A DNA stretch of 64,000 bases. It comes from Saccharothrix sp. S26. Lineage in GTDB: Bacteria; Actinomycetota; Actinomycetes; Mycobacteriales; Pseudonocardiaceae. The translations under genes and the position numbers were made by a program. Under the pieces are notes generated by a model. That model did not search any database. It was not told the DNA's origin and saw only the letters and a program-made list of their open reading frames with translations. Positions 40,601-52,400 of this stretch are shown piece after piece (the first letter of the stretch is position 1; each line of letters opens with the position of its first letter). The stretch spans positions 124,001 through 188,000 of the forward strand of contig NZ_JAJUWT010000016.1 of assembly GCF_021390395.1 (NCBI RefSeq), in the 5' to 3' direction.

Positions 40601-43410
40601 CGAGTGGGTCCGGCACGCCACCGGCACGCTCGGTGACGTGCCCGCGCCCGCGTGGTCCACGCCCTGGCCGCCACCGGACGCCGAACCGCTCGACGTCACC
40701 GACCTCTACGACGCGTTCGCCGCCCTCGGCTACGACTACGGCCCCGCGTTCCAAGGCGTCACGGCGGCGTGGCGGGTCGGCGACGAGGTGCTCGCCGAGG
40801 TGGAGACGGCCGCCGAGGGCCGGTTCGCCCCGCACCCCGCGCTGCTCGACGCGGCCCTGCACCCGATGGCACTGCTGATCCCGGACGGCCCGGCCAAGCT
40901 GCCGTTCGCGTTCACCGACGCGGTGCTGCGCCCCACCGACGCACGGGTGCTGCGCGTGCGGCTGGCCGGCGGCCCCGACACCTGGTCCGTGGCGCTCGCC
41001 GACCTCGACGGCACCCCGGTCGCGTCGGTGCGGTCGGTGGCCGTGCGGGCCTTCGCCGACGCCCCCGACGACCTGTTCCAGCTCAAGTGGACCCCGGTCA
41101 CCGGTGACACCACCGCCGAAGCCCGCCACCACGTGTCGACCCACCCCGGCGACACCCCCGACCAGGCGCTGGCGGCGGTGCGGGAAGCGCTGGCCGCCAT
41201 CCAGGACGGCCCGGACCGGTTGGTCGTCGTCACCCGCGACGCGGTGGCCGCCGTCCCCGGTGACGTGCTCGACCTGGCCCACAGCGCGGTGTGGGGCCTG
41301 GTGCGCGCGGCGCAGGCCGAGCACCCCGGCCGGTTCGTGCTGGTCGACGCGGACGACTCGTGGGACGGCAGCCTGGCCGACGAGTCGGAGCTGGCGGTGC
41401 GCCGGGGAACCCTGCTCGCGCCTCGGCTCGTGCGGGTGGACCGCGCGCTCACCCCGCCGGACGGGCCGTGGCGGCTGGAGGACGTGGGCACGGGCAGCCT
41501 GGACGACCTCGCGCTCGTGCCGCGGCCGGAGCTGACCGGGCCGTTGGCGCCGGGACAGGTGCGGATCGCGCTGCGCGCGGCGGGCCTGAACTTCCGTGAC
41601 GTGCTCATCGCGCTCGACGTCTACCCCGGCGAGGCGTTGATGGGCGGCGAGGGCGCGGGGATCGTGCTGGACGTCGGTCCCGGCGTCGACCGGTTCCGGC
41701 CGGGCGACCGGGTGTTCGGCCTGGTGCCGGGGGCGTTCGGGCCGGTGGCCGTCGCCGATCACCGGGTGCTCGCGCCGATGCCGGACCACTGGCCGTTCGC
41801 GCGGGCGGCCTCGGTCCCGGTGGTGTTCCTGACCGCCTGGTACGGGCTGGTCGACCTGGGGCGCGTCCGACCGGGGGACCGGGTGCTCGTCCACGCCGGC
41901 ACCGGTGGCGTCGGCATGGCCGCGATCCAGCTCGCCCGGCACCTGGGCGCGGAGGTGTTCGCCACGGCGAGCCCCGCCAAGTGGGACGTGCTGCGCGGTC
42001 TGGGCGTGCCCGAGGACCACATCGCGTCCTCCCGAACGGTGGAGTTCGAGCAGCGCTTCCCGCCCGTGGACGTGGTGCTGAACTCGTTGGCCGACGAGTT
42101 CACCGACGCGTCCCTGCGGCTGCTCGCGCCCGGTGGCCGGTTCGTGGAGATGGGCAAGACCGACATCCGCACCGACACCGGCGTGGACTACACGGCGTTC
42201 GACATCGCCGACGCGGGCCCGGAGCGGCTCGGCGAGATCCTGGCCGAGGTCGTGCGCGCCATCGCCGACGGCGTCCTGGCCCCGCTGCCGATCGACGTCC
42301 GGGGCGTGCGCGACGCGGTGGACGTGTTCCGGCACATGAGCCAGGCGCAGCACATCGGCAAGATCGTGCTGACCCTGCCCGCGGCCCTCGACGGCACGGT
42401 GCTGATCACCGGCGGCACGGGCACGCTCGGCCGCGCGGTCGCCGCGCACCTGGTCGCCGCGCACGGCGTGCGGCGGTTGGTGCTGGTCGGCCGTCGCGGT
42501 GGCGAGGTGCGGATCGAGGGCGCGGACGTGCGCGTGGTCGCCTGCGACGTCACCGACCGCGACCAGCTCGCGGACCTGCTCGCCTCGATCCCCGACCTCA
42601 CGGCGGTCGTGCACGCGGCCGGGGTGCTGGACGACGCCGTGGTCACCGCGTTGACCGCTCAGCAGGTGGCCGACGTGTTCGCGCCCAAGGTACGGGCGGC
42701 CTGGCACCTGCACGAGCTGACCCGGCACCTCGACCTGAGCGCGTTCGTGCTGTTCTCGTCCGCCGCCGGGGTGCTGGGCAGTCCCGGCCAGGCCAACTAC
42801 GCCGCCGCCAACGCGTTCCTCGACGCCCTGGCCGTGCACCGGCGCGCCCTCGGCCTGCCCGCCGTGTCGCTGGCCTGGGGGTACTGGGCCGAGACCAGCG
42901 GCATGACCGGCCACCTCTCCGACGCCGACCGCCACCGCCTGACCCGCGCCGGCGTCGTGCCGCTGACCACCGGGCACGCGCTGGACCTGTTCGACGCGGC
43001 CCTGGCCGCCGACCGGGCCGCCGTCGCACCCGTCACGCTGAACGTGCCCGCCCTGGCCCGCACGCCCGCGCCGCCCTCAGCCCTGCGTGGGCTGGTGAGC
43101 CGCAGGCGGGCCAAACGGCCGGTCCACCGGGGAGCGCTGGCCGACCGGCTGCGGTCGCTGCCCGAAGCCGAACAGGTGGCGGCGGTGCTCGACGTCGTCA
43201 CGGCGCACACCGCCACCGTCCTCGGGCACGCCTCGCCGGACGCCGTCGACACCCGGCAGCCGTTCGCCGACCTCGGGTTCGACTCGCTGACCGCCGTGGA
43301 GCTGCGCAACCGCCTGGGCACGGCCACCGGTCTGCGGCTGCCCGCCACCGTGACGTTCGACCACCCCACCCCGGCCCGCCTGGCGGACTTCCTGCGCGGC
43401 GAGATCGTCG
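37644..43410 (+). other. Module 5: docking-KS-AT(methylmalonyl)-DH-ER-KR-ACP
   Basis: KS from about 37743, Cys 38244; AT near 39267, Ser 39528, YAAHS at 39828-39842; DH from about 40299 with His 40392 ([11 protein letters not shown]) and Asp 40848 (DAALH, with His in place of Gln); ER from about 41469; KR from 42390 with LDD and Tyr 42798; ACP Ser 43284. Full reduction expected. Confidence 0.88.
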
Positions 43411-46400
43411 GCACGCGGGCGGAAGCCGCCGCACCGGTCGTGCGGACCGTGGACGACGACCCGATCGTCATCGTGGGCATGGGCTGTCGGCTGCCCGGTG
43501 GAGTCGCGTCACCGGACGACCTGTGGCGGCTCGTGTCCGACGGGGTGGACGCCACCACGGACTTCCCGACCGACCGCGGCTGGGACCTCGACCGCCTCTA
43601 CCACCCCGATCCCGACCACCCCGGCACCACCTACACCCGTCGCGGCGGGTTCCTGTCCGACGTGGCCGGGTTCGACGCCGACTTCTTCGGGATCTCGCCG
43701 CGCGAGGCGTTGGCGATGGACCCCCAGCAACGGGTGCTGCTGGAGACCGCCTGGGAGACCCTCGAGCACGGCGGGATCGACCCGCGGTCGTTGCGGGGCA
43801 GCCGCACGGGCGTGTTCACCGGCATCTGGGCCTCCGGCTACGGCACGCCCACCGCCGTGGAGGGTCACTTCGGCACGGGCGCGGCGACCAGCGTGGTGTC
43901 GGGCCGGATCGCCTACCTGCTCGGGCTGGAAGGCGTCGCGGTCTCGCTCGACACGGCCTGCTCGTCGTCGCTGGTCGCGCTGCACCTGGCCGCGCAGGCG
44001 CTGCGCACGGGCGAGTGCGACCTGGCGCTGGCCGGCGGCGTCACGGTCATCGCGACCCCGGTCGGGTTCACCGAGTTCTCCCGGCAGCGCGGCCTGGCGG
44101 CCGACGGTCGCTGCAAGCCGTTCTCCGCCGCCGCCGACGGCACCAGCTGGGGCGAGGGCGCGGGCCTCGTGCTGCTGGAACGCCTGTCCGACGCCCGCCG
44201 CAACGGCCACCGGGTGCTCGCGGTGCTGGCCGGCACGGCGGTCAACTCCGACGGCGCCTCCAACGGGCTCACCGCGCCCAACGGTCCGTCGCAGGAACGG
44301 GTGATCCGGCAGGCCCTGGCGAACGCGGGCCTGTCACCGTCCGAAGTGGACGCGGTGGAAGCGCACGGCACCGGCACGTCGCTCGGTGACCCGATCGAGG
44401 CGCAAGCCCTCCTGGCCACCTACGGCCAGGACCGGTCCGAGCCGTTGTGGCTGGGATCGGTGAAGTCGAACATCGGCCACACCCAGGCGGCGGCGGGCGT
44501 CACGGGCGTGATCAAGATGGTGCTGGCCCTCCAGCACGGCCGGTTGCCCAAGACGCTGCACGTGGACGAGCCGACCCCGCACGTGGACTGGGAGGCGGGC
44601 CACCTCCGGCTGCTCACCGAACCGGTCGCGTGGCCGCGGACCGGACGACCCCGGCGGGCCGCCGTGTCGTCGTTCGGGATCAGCGGCACCAACGCGCACG
44701 TCGTGCTGGAGCAGTCGCCCGACCCGGCCGTGACGACCGCGGGCGGTGACCTGCCGTGGCTGGTGTCGGCGAAGACCGGAACCGCGCTGCGGGACCAGGT
44801 CCGGCGGCTGCGGGAGTTCGCCGCGAGCCACCCCGACGCGGACGTCGGCCGGGCGCTCGCGGCCCGGACCCGTTTTCCGCACCGGGCGGCCGTCCTGGGC
44901 TCCGAAGTGGTGTCCGGGACGGGCACGCGGGACCGGACGGTGTTCGTGTTCCCCGGTCAGGGCGCGCAGTGGGTCGGCATGGGGCGCGACCTGTACGCGT
45001 CGGAACCGGTGTTCCGCGACGCGGTCGACGCGTGCGCGCGGGCGTTGGCGCCGCACGTCGACTGGTCGTTGGTCGAGGTGCTGCACGGCGGCGAGCTGGA
45101 CCGGGTCGACGTGGTGCAGCCCGCGCTGTTCGCGATGATGGTGGCGCTGGCCCGGCTGTGGCAGTCGGTCGGGGTCGAACCGGACCTGGTCGTCGGCCAC
45201 TCGCAGGGCGAGATCGCCGCCGCGCACGTCGCGGGCGCGCTGTCGCTGGAGGACGCCGCCCGGGTGGTCGCCCTGCGGAGCAAGGCCCTGGTCGAGATCT
45301 CCGGCCGGGGCGGGATGGTGTCGCTCGGCCTGTCCGCCGACCGGGCCGCGGCCCACCTGGCGCGGTGGGGCGGGCGGCTGACCGTCGCGGTGGTCAACGC
45401 GCCCGGCTCGGTGGTCGTGTCCGGTGACACCGACGCGCTGGACGAGCTGCTGGCCGGAGCGGGCGACCTCCGCGCCCGCCGCCTGCCGGTGGACTACGCC
45501 GCCCACTCCGCGCACGTCGAGGCCATCCGCGACCGGCTGCTGACCGACCTCGCCGACCTCACGCCGTCGTCCGGCCGGATCCCGTTCCACTCCGCGGTGA
45601 CCGGCGAGGTGATCGACACCGCCGGGCTCGACGCCGCCTACTGGTACCGCAACCTGCGCGAACCGGTGCTGTTCGAGCAGGTGGCCCGTGCGGTGTCGGC
45701 CGCGGGGTCGCCGGTGTTCGTGGAGGTCAGCCCGCACCCGGTGCTCCTGCCCGCGTTGGCCGAGCTGGACACCGCGGCCGGTGGGACGTTGCGCCGCGAC
45801 CAGGGCGGGCGCGGTGACTTCCTGGCCGCCGCCGCACGGCTGTTCGTGCTGGGCGTGGACGTCGACTGGGGCGTCACGCCGACGGCGTCGGCCGGGCTGC
45901 CCACCTACCCGTTCCAGCGGGAGCGCTTCTGGCTGACGCCCGGCGGCCCGGGTGACGTGTCCGGCGCGGGTCTGGACCCGGTCGACCACCCGCTGCTCGG
46001 CGCGTCCGTGGCACTGCCCGGCGAGCGGGCCGTGGTGCTGACCGGCACGGTCGGCACGGCCACGCACCCGTGGCTGGCCGACCACGCCGTGCTCGGGACC
46101 GTGCTGCTTCCCGCGACGGCGTTCGTGGAACTCGTCGCGCACGCGGCCGGCGTGGTCGGCCGCGCGACGGTCGAGGAACTGGTCCTCGAAGCGCCGCTGG
46201 CCCTCGACGGCGCGGTGCGGGTGCAGGTCGTGGTCGGCGCGGCGGACGACACGGGCCGCCATCCGGTGGAGGTCCGCTCGCAGGGGCGGGACGGCTGGGT
46301 GCGGCACGCCACCGGCACGCTCGCCGCCGAACCGGTCCCCGCGCCCGCGTTCCCGCCGAGCTGGCCGCCTGCCGGGGCACGGCCGGTCGACGTGCGCGAG

Positions 46401-49400
46401 CTCTACGACGCGCTGGCCGCCGCGGGCTACGAGCACGGTCCCGCGTTCCAAGGCGTGCGGGCGGTGTGGCGGACCGACCGCGAGGTGTTCGCCGAGGTCG
46501 CGGTGGACGACGGTGTCGGCTACGGCACGCACCCCGCGTTGCTCGACGCCGCCCTGCAACCGCTGGCGCTGCTCGCGGGCACGACCGGTGACGTGCGGCT
46601 GCCGTTCTCCCTCGCCGGCATCACGGTCCACCGCACGGGCGCGACCACCGCGCGGGTGAGGCTGTCGGGCACGGCCGCCGACGGGTACGCGGTCGCGCTC
46701 GCCGACGACTCCGGCGCGCCGGTCGTCACCATCGGCTCGGTCACCACCCGCCCGTTGGCGCGGCCGGCCGACGACGCGTTGTTCAGGCTGGACTGGATCC
46801 GCCGTGACGGCACCACGGCCGCCCCGGAGCGGGTGGTGTCACCGCGATCGACCGAGGAAGCGCTGGAACTGCTCCAGGCGTTCCTGGCCGAGGACGGGGA
46901 CACGCGCCTGGTCGTGCACACCCGTGACGCGGTGGCCGCCGTGCCCGGTGACCGGGTGGACGACCTCGACGGCGCGGCCGTGTGGGGCCTGGTCCGGGCC
47001 GCGCAGGCCGAGCACCCCGGCCGGTTCGTGCTCGTCGACACCGACGGCTCACCGCTGGTGGTGCCGGACGACGAAGACCAGGTCGCGGTCCGCCGCGGCG
47101 TGGCGCACGTGCCCCGGCTCGTCCGGACCACCGCCCGTCCGGTCCCCACCGGCTCGCTCGTGCCACCCGACACCGGCGACCTGGACGACCTGGCGTTCGC
47201 CGAGACGGCCGAAGAGCCGTTGCGGCCGCACGAGGTGCGCGTCCGGGTGCGGGCGGCCGGGGTGAACTTCCGGGACGTCCTGATCGCCCTCGGCGTCTAC
47301 CCGGTGCCGGCGGTGCTCGGCAGCGAAGGCGCGGGCGTGGTCACCGAGGTCGGCTCGGCCGTCACCGGCCTGCGCCCCGGCGACCGGGTGCTCGGCCTGC
47401 TGCCAGGGGCGTTCGGGCCCGCCGCCGTCGCCGACCACCGGGTGCTCGTCCCGATGCCCGCCGAGTGGTCGTTCAGCCGGGCCGCCGCGGTGCCGGTGGC
47501 GTTCCTGACCGCCTGGTACGGCCTGGCCGACCTCGGAGGGCTCGGCGCGGGCGACCGGGTGCTGATCCACTCCGGCGCGGGTGGCGTCGGCATGGCCGCC
47601 ATCCAACTGGCCCAGCGGCTGGGTGCGGAGGTGTTCGCCACCGCGAGCCCCGGCAAGTGGGACGTGCTGCGCGGTCTGGGACTGCCCGAGGACCACATCG
47701 CGTCGTCGCGGACGCTGGAGTTCGAACAGCGCTTCCCGCGCGTGGACGTGGTGCTGAACTCGTTGACCGGCGAGTTCACCGACGCGTCCCTGCGGCTGCT
47801 GGCCGACGGCGGCCGGTTCGTGGACATGGGCAAGGCCGACATCCGTGACGCGCCCGGCTACCGGGCGTTCGACCTGGCCGAGGCCGGGCCCGAGCGGCTC
47901 GGCGAAGTGCTGGCCGAGGTCGTGCGGCTGCTCGTGGCCGGTGAGCTGGCCGTGCCGCCGATCACCGCGTGGGACGTGCGGCGGGCGTCGGAGGCGTTGC
48001 GGCACATGAGCCAGGCCGGGCACGTCGGCAAGGTCGTGCTGACCGTCCCCGCACCCCTCGACCCGGACGGCACGGTGCTCGTCACGGGCGGCGGCGGCAC
48101 GCTCGGCGGTCACGTCGCCCGGCACCTCGTCACCGCGCACGGCGTGCGCAAGCTCGTGCTGGTCAGCCGGTCCGGCGCGACGGTCGACCTCCCCGGCGCG
48201 GACGTCACCGCGGTCGCGTGCGACGTCGGCGACCGGGAGGCGTTGGCCGCGGTCCTGGCGGGCATCCCCGACCTCACCGCCGTGGTGCACGCGGCCGGCA
48301 CGCTGGACGACGGCCTGATCGAGTCGCTGACCCCCGAACGGCTCGCCGCCGTGCGCACCGCGAAGTCCGAGGCCGCCCGCCACCTGCACGAGCTGACCCG
48401 CCACCTCGACCTGAGCGCGTTCGTGCTGTTCTCGTCGGCCGCCGGCGTGCTCGGCAGCGCGGGCCAGGGCAACTACGCCGCCGCCAACGCCTCCCTCGAC
48501 GCCTTGGCCGAACACCGCCGCCGGCAGGGCCTGCCCGCGGTGTCGGTCGCCTGGGGGCAGTGGGCGCAGGCCAGCGGCCTGACCGGGAACCTCGCCGAAG
48601 CCGACCGGCGTCGGCTGGCGCGGTCCGGGGTCGTGCCGCTGTCCACCGAGCACGGCCTGGCCCTGTTCGACGCCGCCCTCACCGCGCCCGAACCGACCCT
48701 CGTGGCCGCCGGGCTGCGCGTGGCGGCGCTGGGTGACCAGCCGGTGCTGCGTGCGCTGACCCGTCGCCGACCGGTCCGGACATCGGCCGTGGGGCGGAAC
48801 CTCGGCGCGCTGCCCGAAGCCGAGCAGCGCGTGGCCCTGCTGGAGTTGGTCACGACGCACAGCGCGGCCGTGCTCGGTCGCACGGACGGGGTCGACGCCG
48901 ACCGGGCGTTCAAAGACCTCGGGTTCGACTCGCTGACCGCCGTGGAGCTGCGCAACCGGCTGTCGGCGGCGGTCGGGGTCCGGCTGTCCGCGACCATGAC
49001 GTTCGACCACCCGACCCCGGCGAAGCTGGTCGACCACCTGCGGGAAGTCCTGCTCGGTGCGGCCCGGCCCACCGTCGCGCCGGTCGCCGCGGCGCGGACC
49101 GACGACCCGGTCGTGGTCGTCGGCACGGGCTGCCGGTTCCCGGGCGGCGTCACGTCGGCGGCGGACCTGTGGCGGCTCGTGGCCGAGGGCGTGGACGCGA
49201 TCGGCGACTTCCCCGCGGACCGGGGCTGGGACGTCGCCCGGCTCTACGACCCGGACGGCGGGCCGGGCACGAGTTACACGCGGTCCGGCGGGTTCCTGGC
49301 GGACGTGGGTGGGTTCGACGCGGCGTTCTTCGGGATCTCGCCGCGTGAGGCGTTGGCGATGGACCCGCAGCAGCGGTTGGTGCTGGAGACGGCGTGGGAG

Positions 49401-52400
49401 ACGTTCGAGCACGCGGGGATCGACCCGACGTCGTTGCGGGGCAGCCGGACCGGGGTGTTCACCGGGAGTTGGGCGTCGGGGTACGCGGGCGGCGTCGACC
49501 AGGTGTCCCGGGACGTCGAGGGTTACCTCGCCACCGGTACGGCGACCAGCGTGACGTCCGGGCGGGTGTCGTACCTGTTGGGGTTGGAGGGTCCGGCGGT
49601 GTCGGTGGACACGGCGTGTTCGTCGTCGTTGGTGGCGATCCATCTGGCGGCGCAGGCGTTGAGGTCGGGGGAGTGCGACCTGGCGTTGGCCGGTGGCGTC
49701 ACGGTCATGGCCACACCGGCGAGCTTCGTGGAGTTCTCCCGGCAGCACGGCCTGTCCGCGGACGGCCGCTCGAAGTCCTTCGCCGCCGCGGCCGACGGCA
49801 CGAGTTGGGGTGAGGGCGCGGGCCTCGTGCTGCTGGAACGGCTGTCGGACGCCCGTCGCCACGGCCACCGGGTGCTGGCGGTGGTGGCTGGTTCGGCGGT
49901 GAACCAGGACGGCTCGTCCAACGGGCTCACCGCGCCCAACGGTCCGTCGCAGGAGCGGGTGATCCGGCAGGCGTTGGCCAACGCGGGGCTCTCACCGTCC
50001 GATGTGGACGTGGTGGAGGCGCACGGCACGGGTACGACGTTGGGCGATCCCATCGAGGCCCAGGCGTTGTTGGCCACTTATGGTCAGGACCGGTCGGAGC
50101 CGTTGTGGTTGGGGTCGGTGAAGTCGAACATCGGCCACACCCAGGCGGCGGCGGGTGTCGCCGGTGTGATCAAGGTGGTCGAGGCCCTGCGGCACGGTCA
50201 CCTGCCGAAGACGCTGCACGTGGACGAGCCGACACCGCACGTGGAGTGGGAGCGGGGCGAGATCCGGCTGCTCACCGAGACCCGGCCGTGGCCGGGGACC
50301 GATCGGCCGCGCCGGGCCGGGGTGTCGGCGTTCGGGATCAGCGGCACCAACGCCCACGTGATCCTCGAGCAAGCACCCGCGGGTGAACCGGTCGCGGTGG
50401 TCGAGCCGATGCCGTGGCTGCTGTCGGCCAAGACCCCGCAGGCCCTGCGCGCCCAGGCCCGCCGGCTGCGCGACTTCGCCGACGACCCGGCCGTCGGCTC
50501 GGCCCTGGCGGCGCGCACCGTGTTCGGATACCGTGCCGCCCTCACCGACCCGGCCACGCTCCTGGCCGACCTGGACGCGTTGGCCGACGCGCCGATCGAG
50601 AAGGCCCGCCCCGGCAAGACGGCGTTCGTGTTCTCCGGGCAGGGGTCGCAGTGGCGGGGGATGGGTGAGCGGTTGGCGGCGGCGTACCCGGTGTTCGCCT
50701 CGACGTTGGAGGAGGTGTGCGGGCGGCTCGGGTTGGCGTTGTGGGAGGTCGACCTCGACCAGACGCGGCATACGCAGGCGGCGTTGTTCGCGGTCGAGGT
50801 CGCGCTGTACCGATTGGTGGAGTCGTTGGGCGTGCGGCCCGATTATCTGGTGGGTCATTCGGTGGGTGAGATCGCCGCCGCGCACGTGTCCGGGGTGCTC
50901 AGCCTTGAGGACGCTTGCACGTTGGTGTCGGCGCGGGGCCGGTTGATGCAGGAGCTGCCGACCGGTGGCGCGATGGTCGCGATCCGGGCGACCGAGGCGG
51001 AGATCACCTTGGCTGACGGTGTCGAGCTCGCCGCCGTCAACGGCCCTGACGCGGTGGTGATCTCCGGTGACGAGGACGCGGTGCTGCGGATGGCCGAGCT
51101 GTGGCGGGAACGGGGACGCGAGACGCGCTGGCTCCCGGTGAGTCATGCCTTCCACTCCGCGCACATGGATCCGATGTTGGCCGAGTTCTCGCGGGTTGTG
51201 GAAGGGCTGTCGTTCGGTTGTCCACAGATCCCGATTGTGTCGACGGTTTTGTCGGACGTTTCGAGTAGCGTTGACAACAGGGATCCCCTGGGCGGGTACC
51301 CCTCCGCAGGCACGGCGTTCGACGCCGGGTATTGGGTGCGGCAGGTGCGGGAGCCCGTGCGGTTCGCGGACGCTCTGGAGTGGTTGCACGCCAATGGTGT
51401 GACGACGTTCCTGGAGATCGGGCCGCATCCGACGCTCGTGCCGAACGGCGTGATGCGGCGCGACCACGACGAGCCCGAACGCCTCCTCGCCGCCCTCGGC
51501 CGCCTCTGGGAGCAGGGCGCGGACTGGCGGCCGCCCGCCTCGCGCGTCCACCTCGACCTGCCCACCTACCCGTTCCAGCACGAACCGTTCTGGTTGGTGC
51601 CGAGCACGCCGGCGGACGTGGCGGGCGCGGGGTTGGACGCGCTGGACCACCCGTTGCTGCGGGCCGCGGTGAGGTTGCCGGACGGGCAGGGCGTGGTGCT
51701 GACCGGTGTGCTCGCGCCGGCGGCGCAACCGTGGTTGGCCGAGCACACCGTCCTGGGCACGGCCCTGCTGCCCGCCACCGGGTTCGTGGAGCTGGCCCTG
51801 CACGCCGGCGGGCAGGTCGGCTGCCCGGTGCTGGCCGAACTCGTGCTCGAAGCGCCCCTGCCGCTGCACGGCGTCACGCACGTCCAAGTCACCGTCGGCG
51901 CGCCGGACGACACCGGCCGACGCGCCGTCACCCTCCACTCGCGCACCACCGACAACCCGGACGACTGGACCCGCCACGCCACCGGCGCCCTGCGCCCCGA
52001 ACCGGCCACCCCGCCGACCGGACCCGCCACCTGGCCACCGGCCGGCGCGACCCCCGTCGACATCACCACCCTCTACGACGCGCTCGCCGACGCGGGCTAC
52101 GACTACGGCCCGACCTTCCAGGGCCTGCGCGCGATCTGGCGGCACGGCGACGACCTGCACGCCGAGGTCGCGTTCCCCGCCGAGCACGACCGCCTCACCG
52201 GCTACGGCCTGCACCCGGCCCTGCTGGACGCGGCGATCCAGCCGCTCACCCTGCTCACCGGCATCACCGCCGAGGTCGACGGCCACGGCCTGGCCAGGCT
52301 GCCGTTCTCGTTCGCGGGCACGTCGATCACCGGCACGGCCGCCACCCTGCGGGTCGTGCTGTCACCCACCGCGCCGGACACCTATTCGGTGCACGTCACC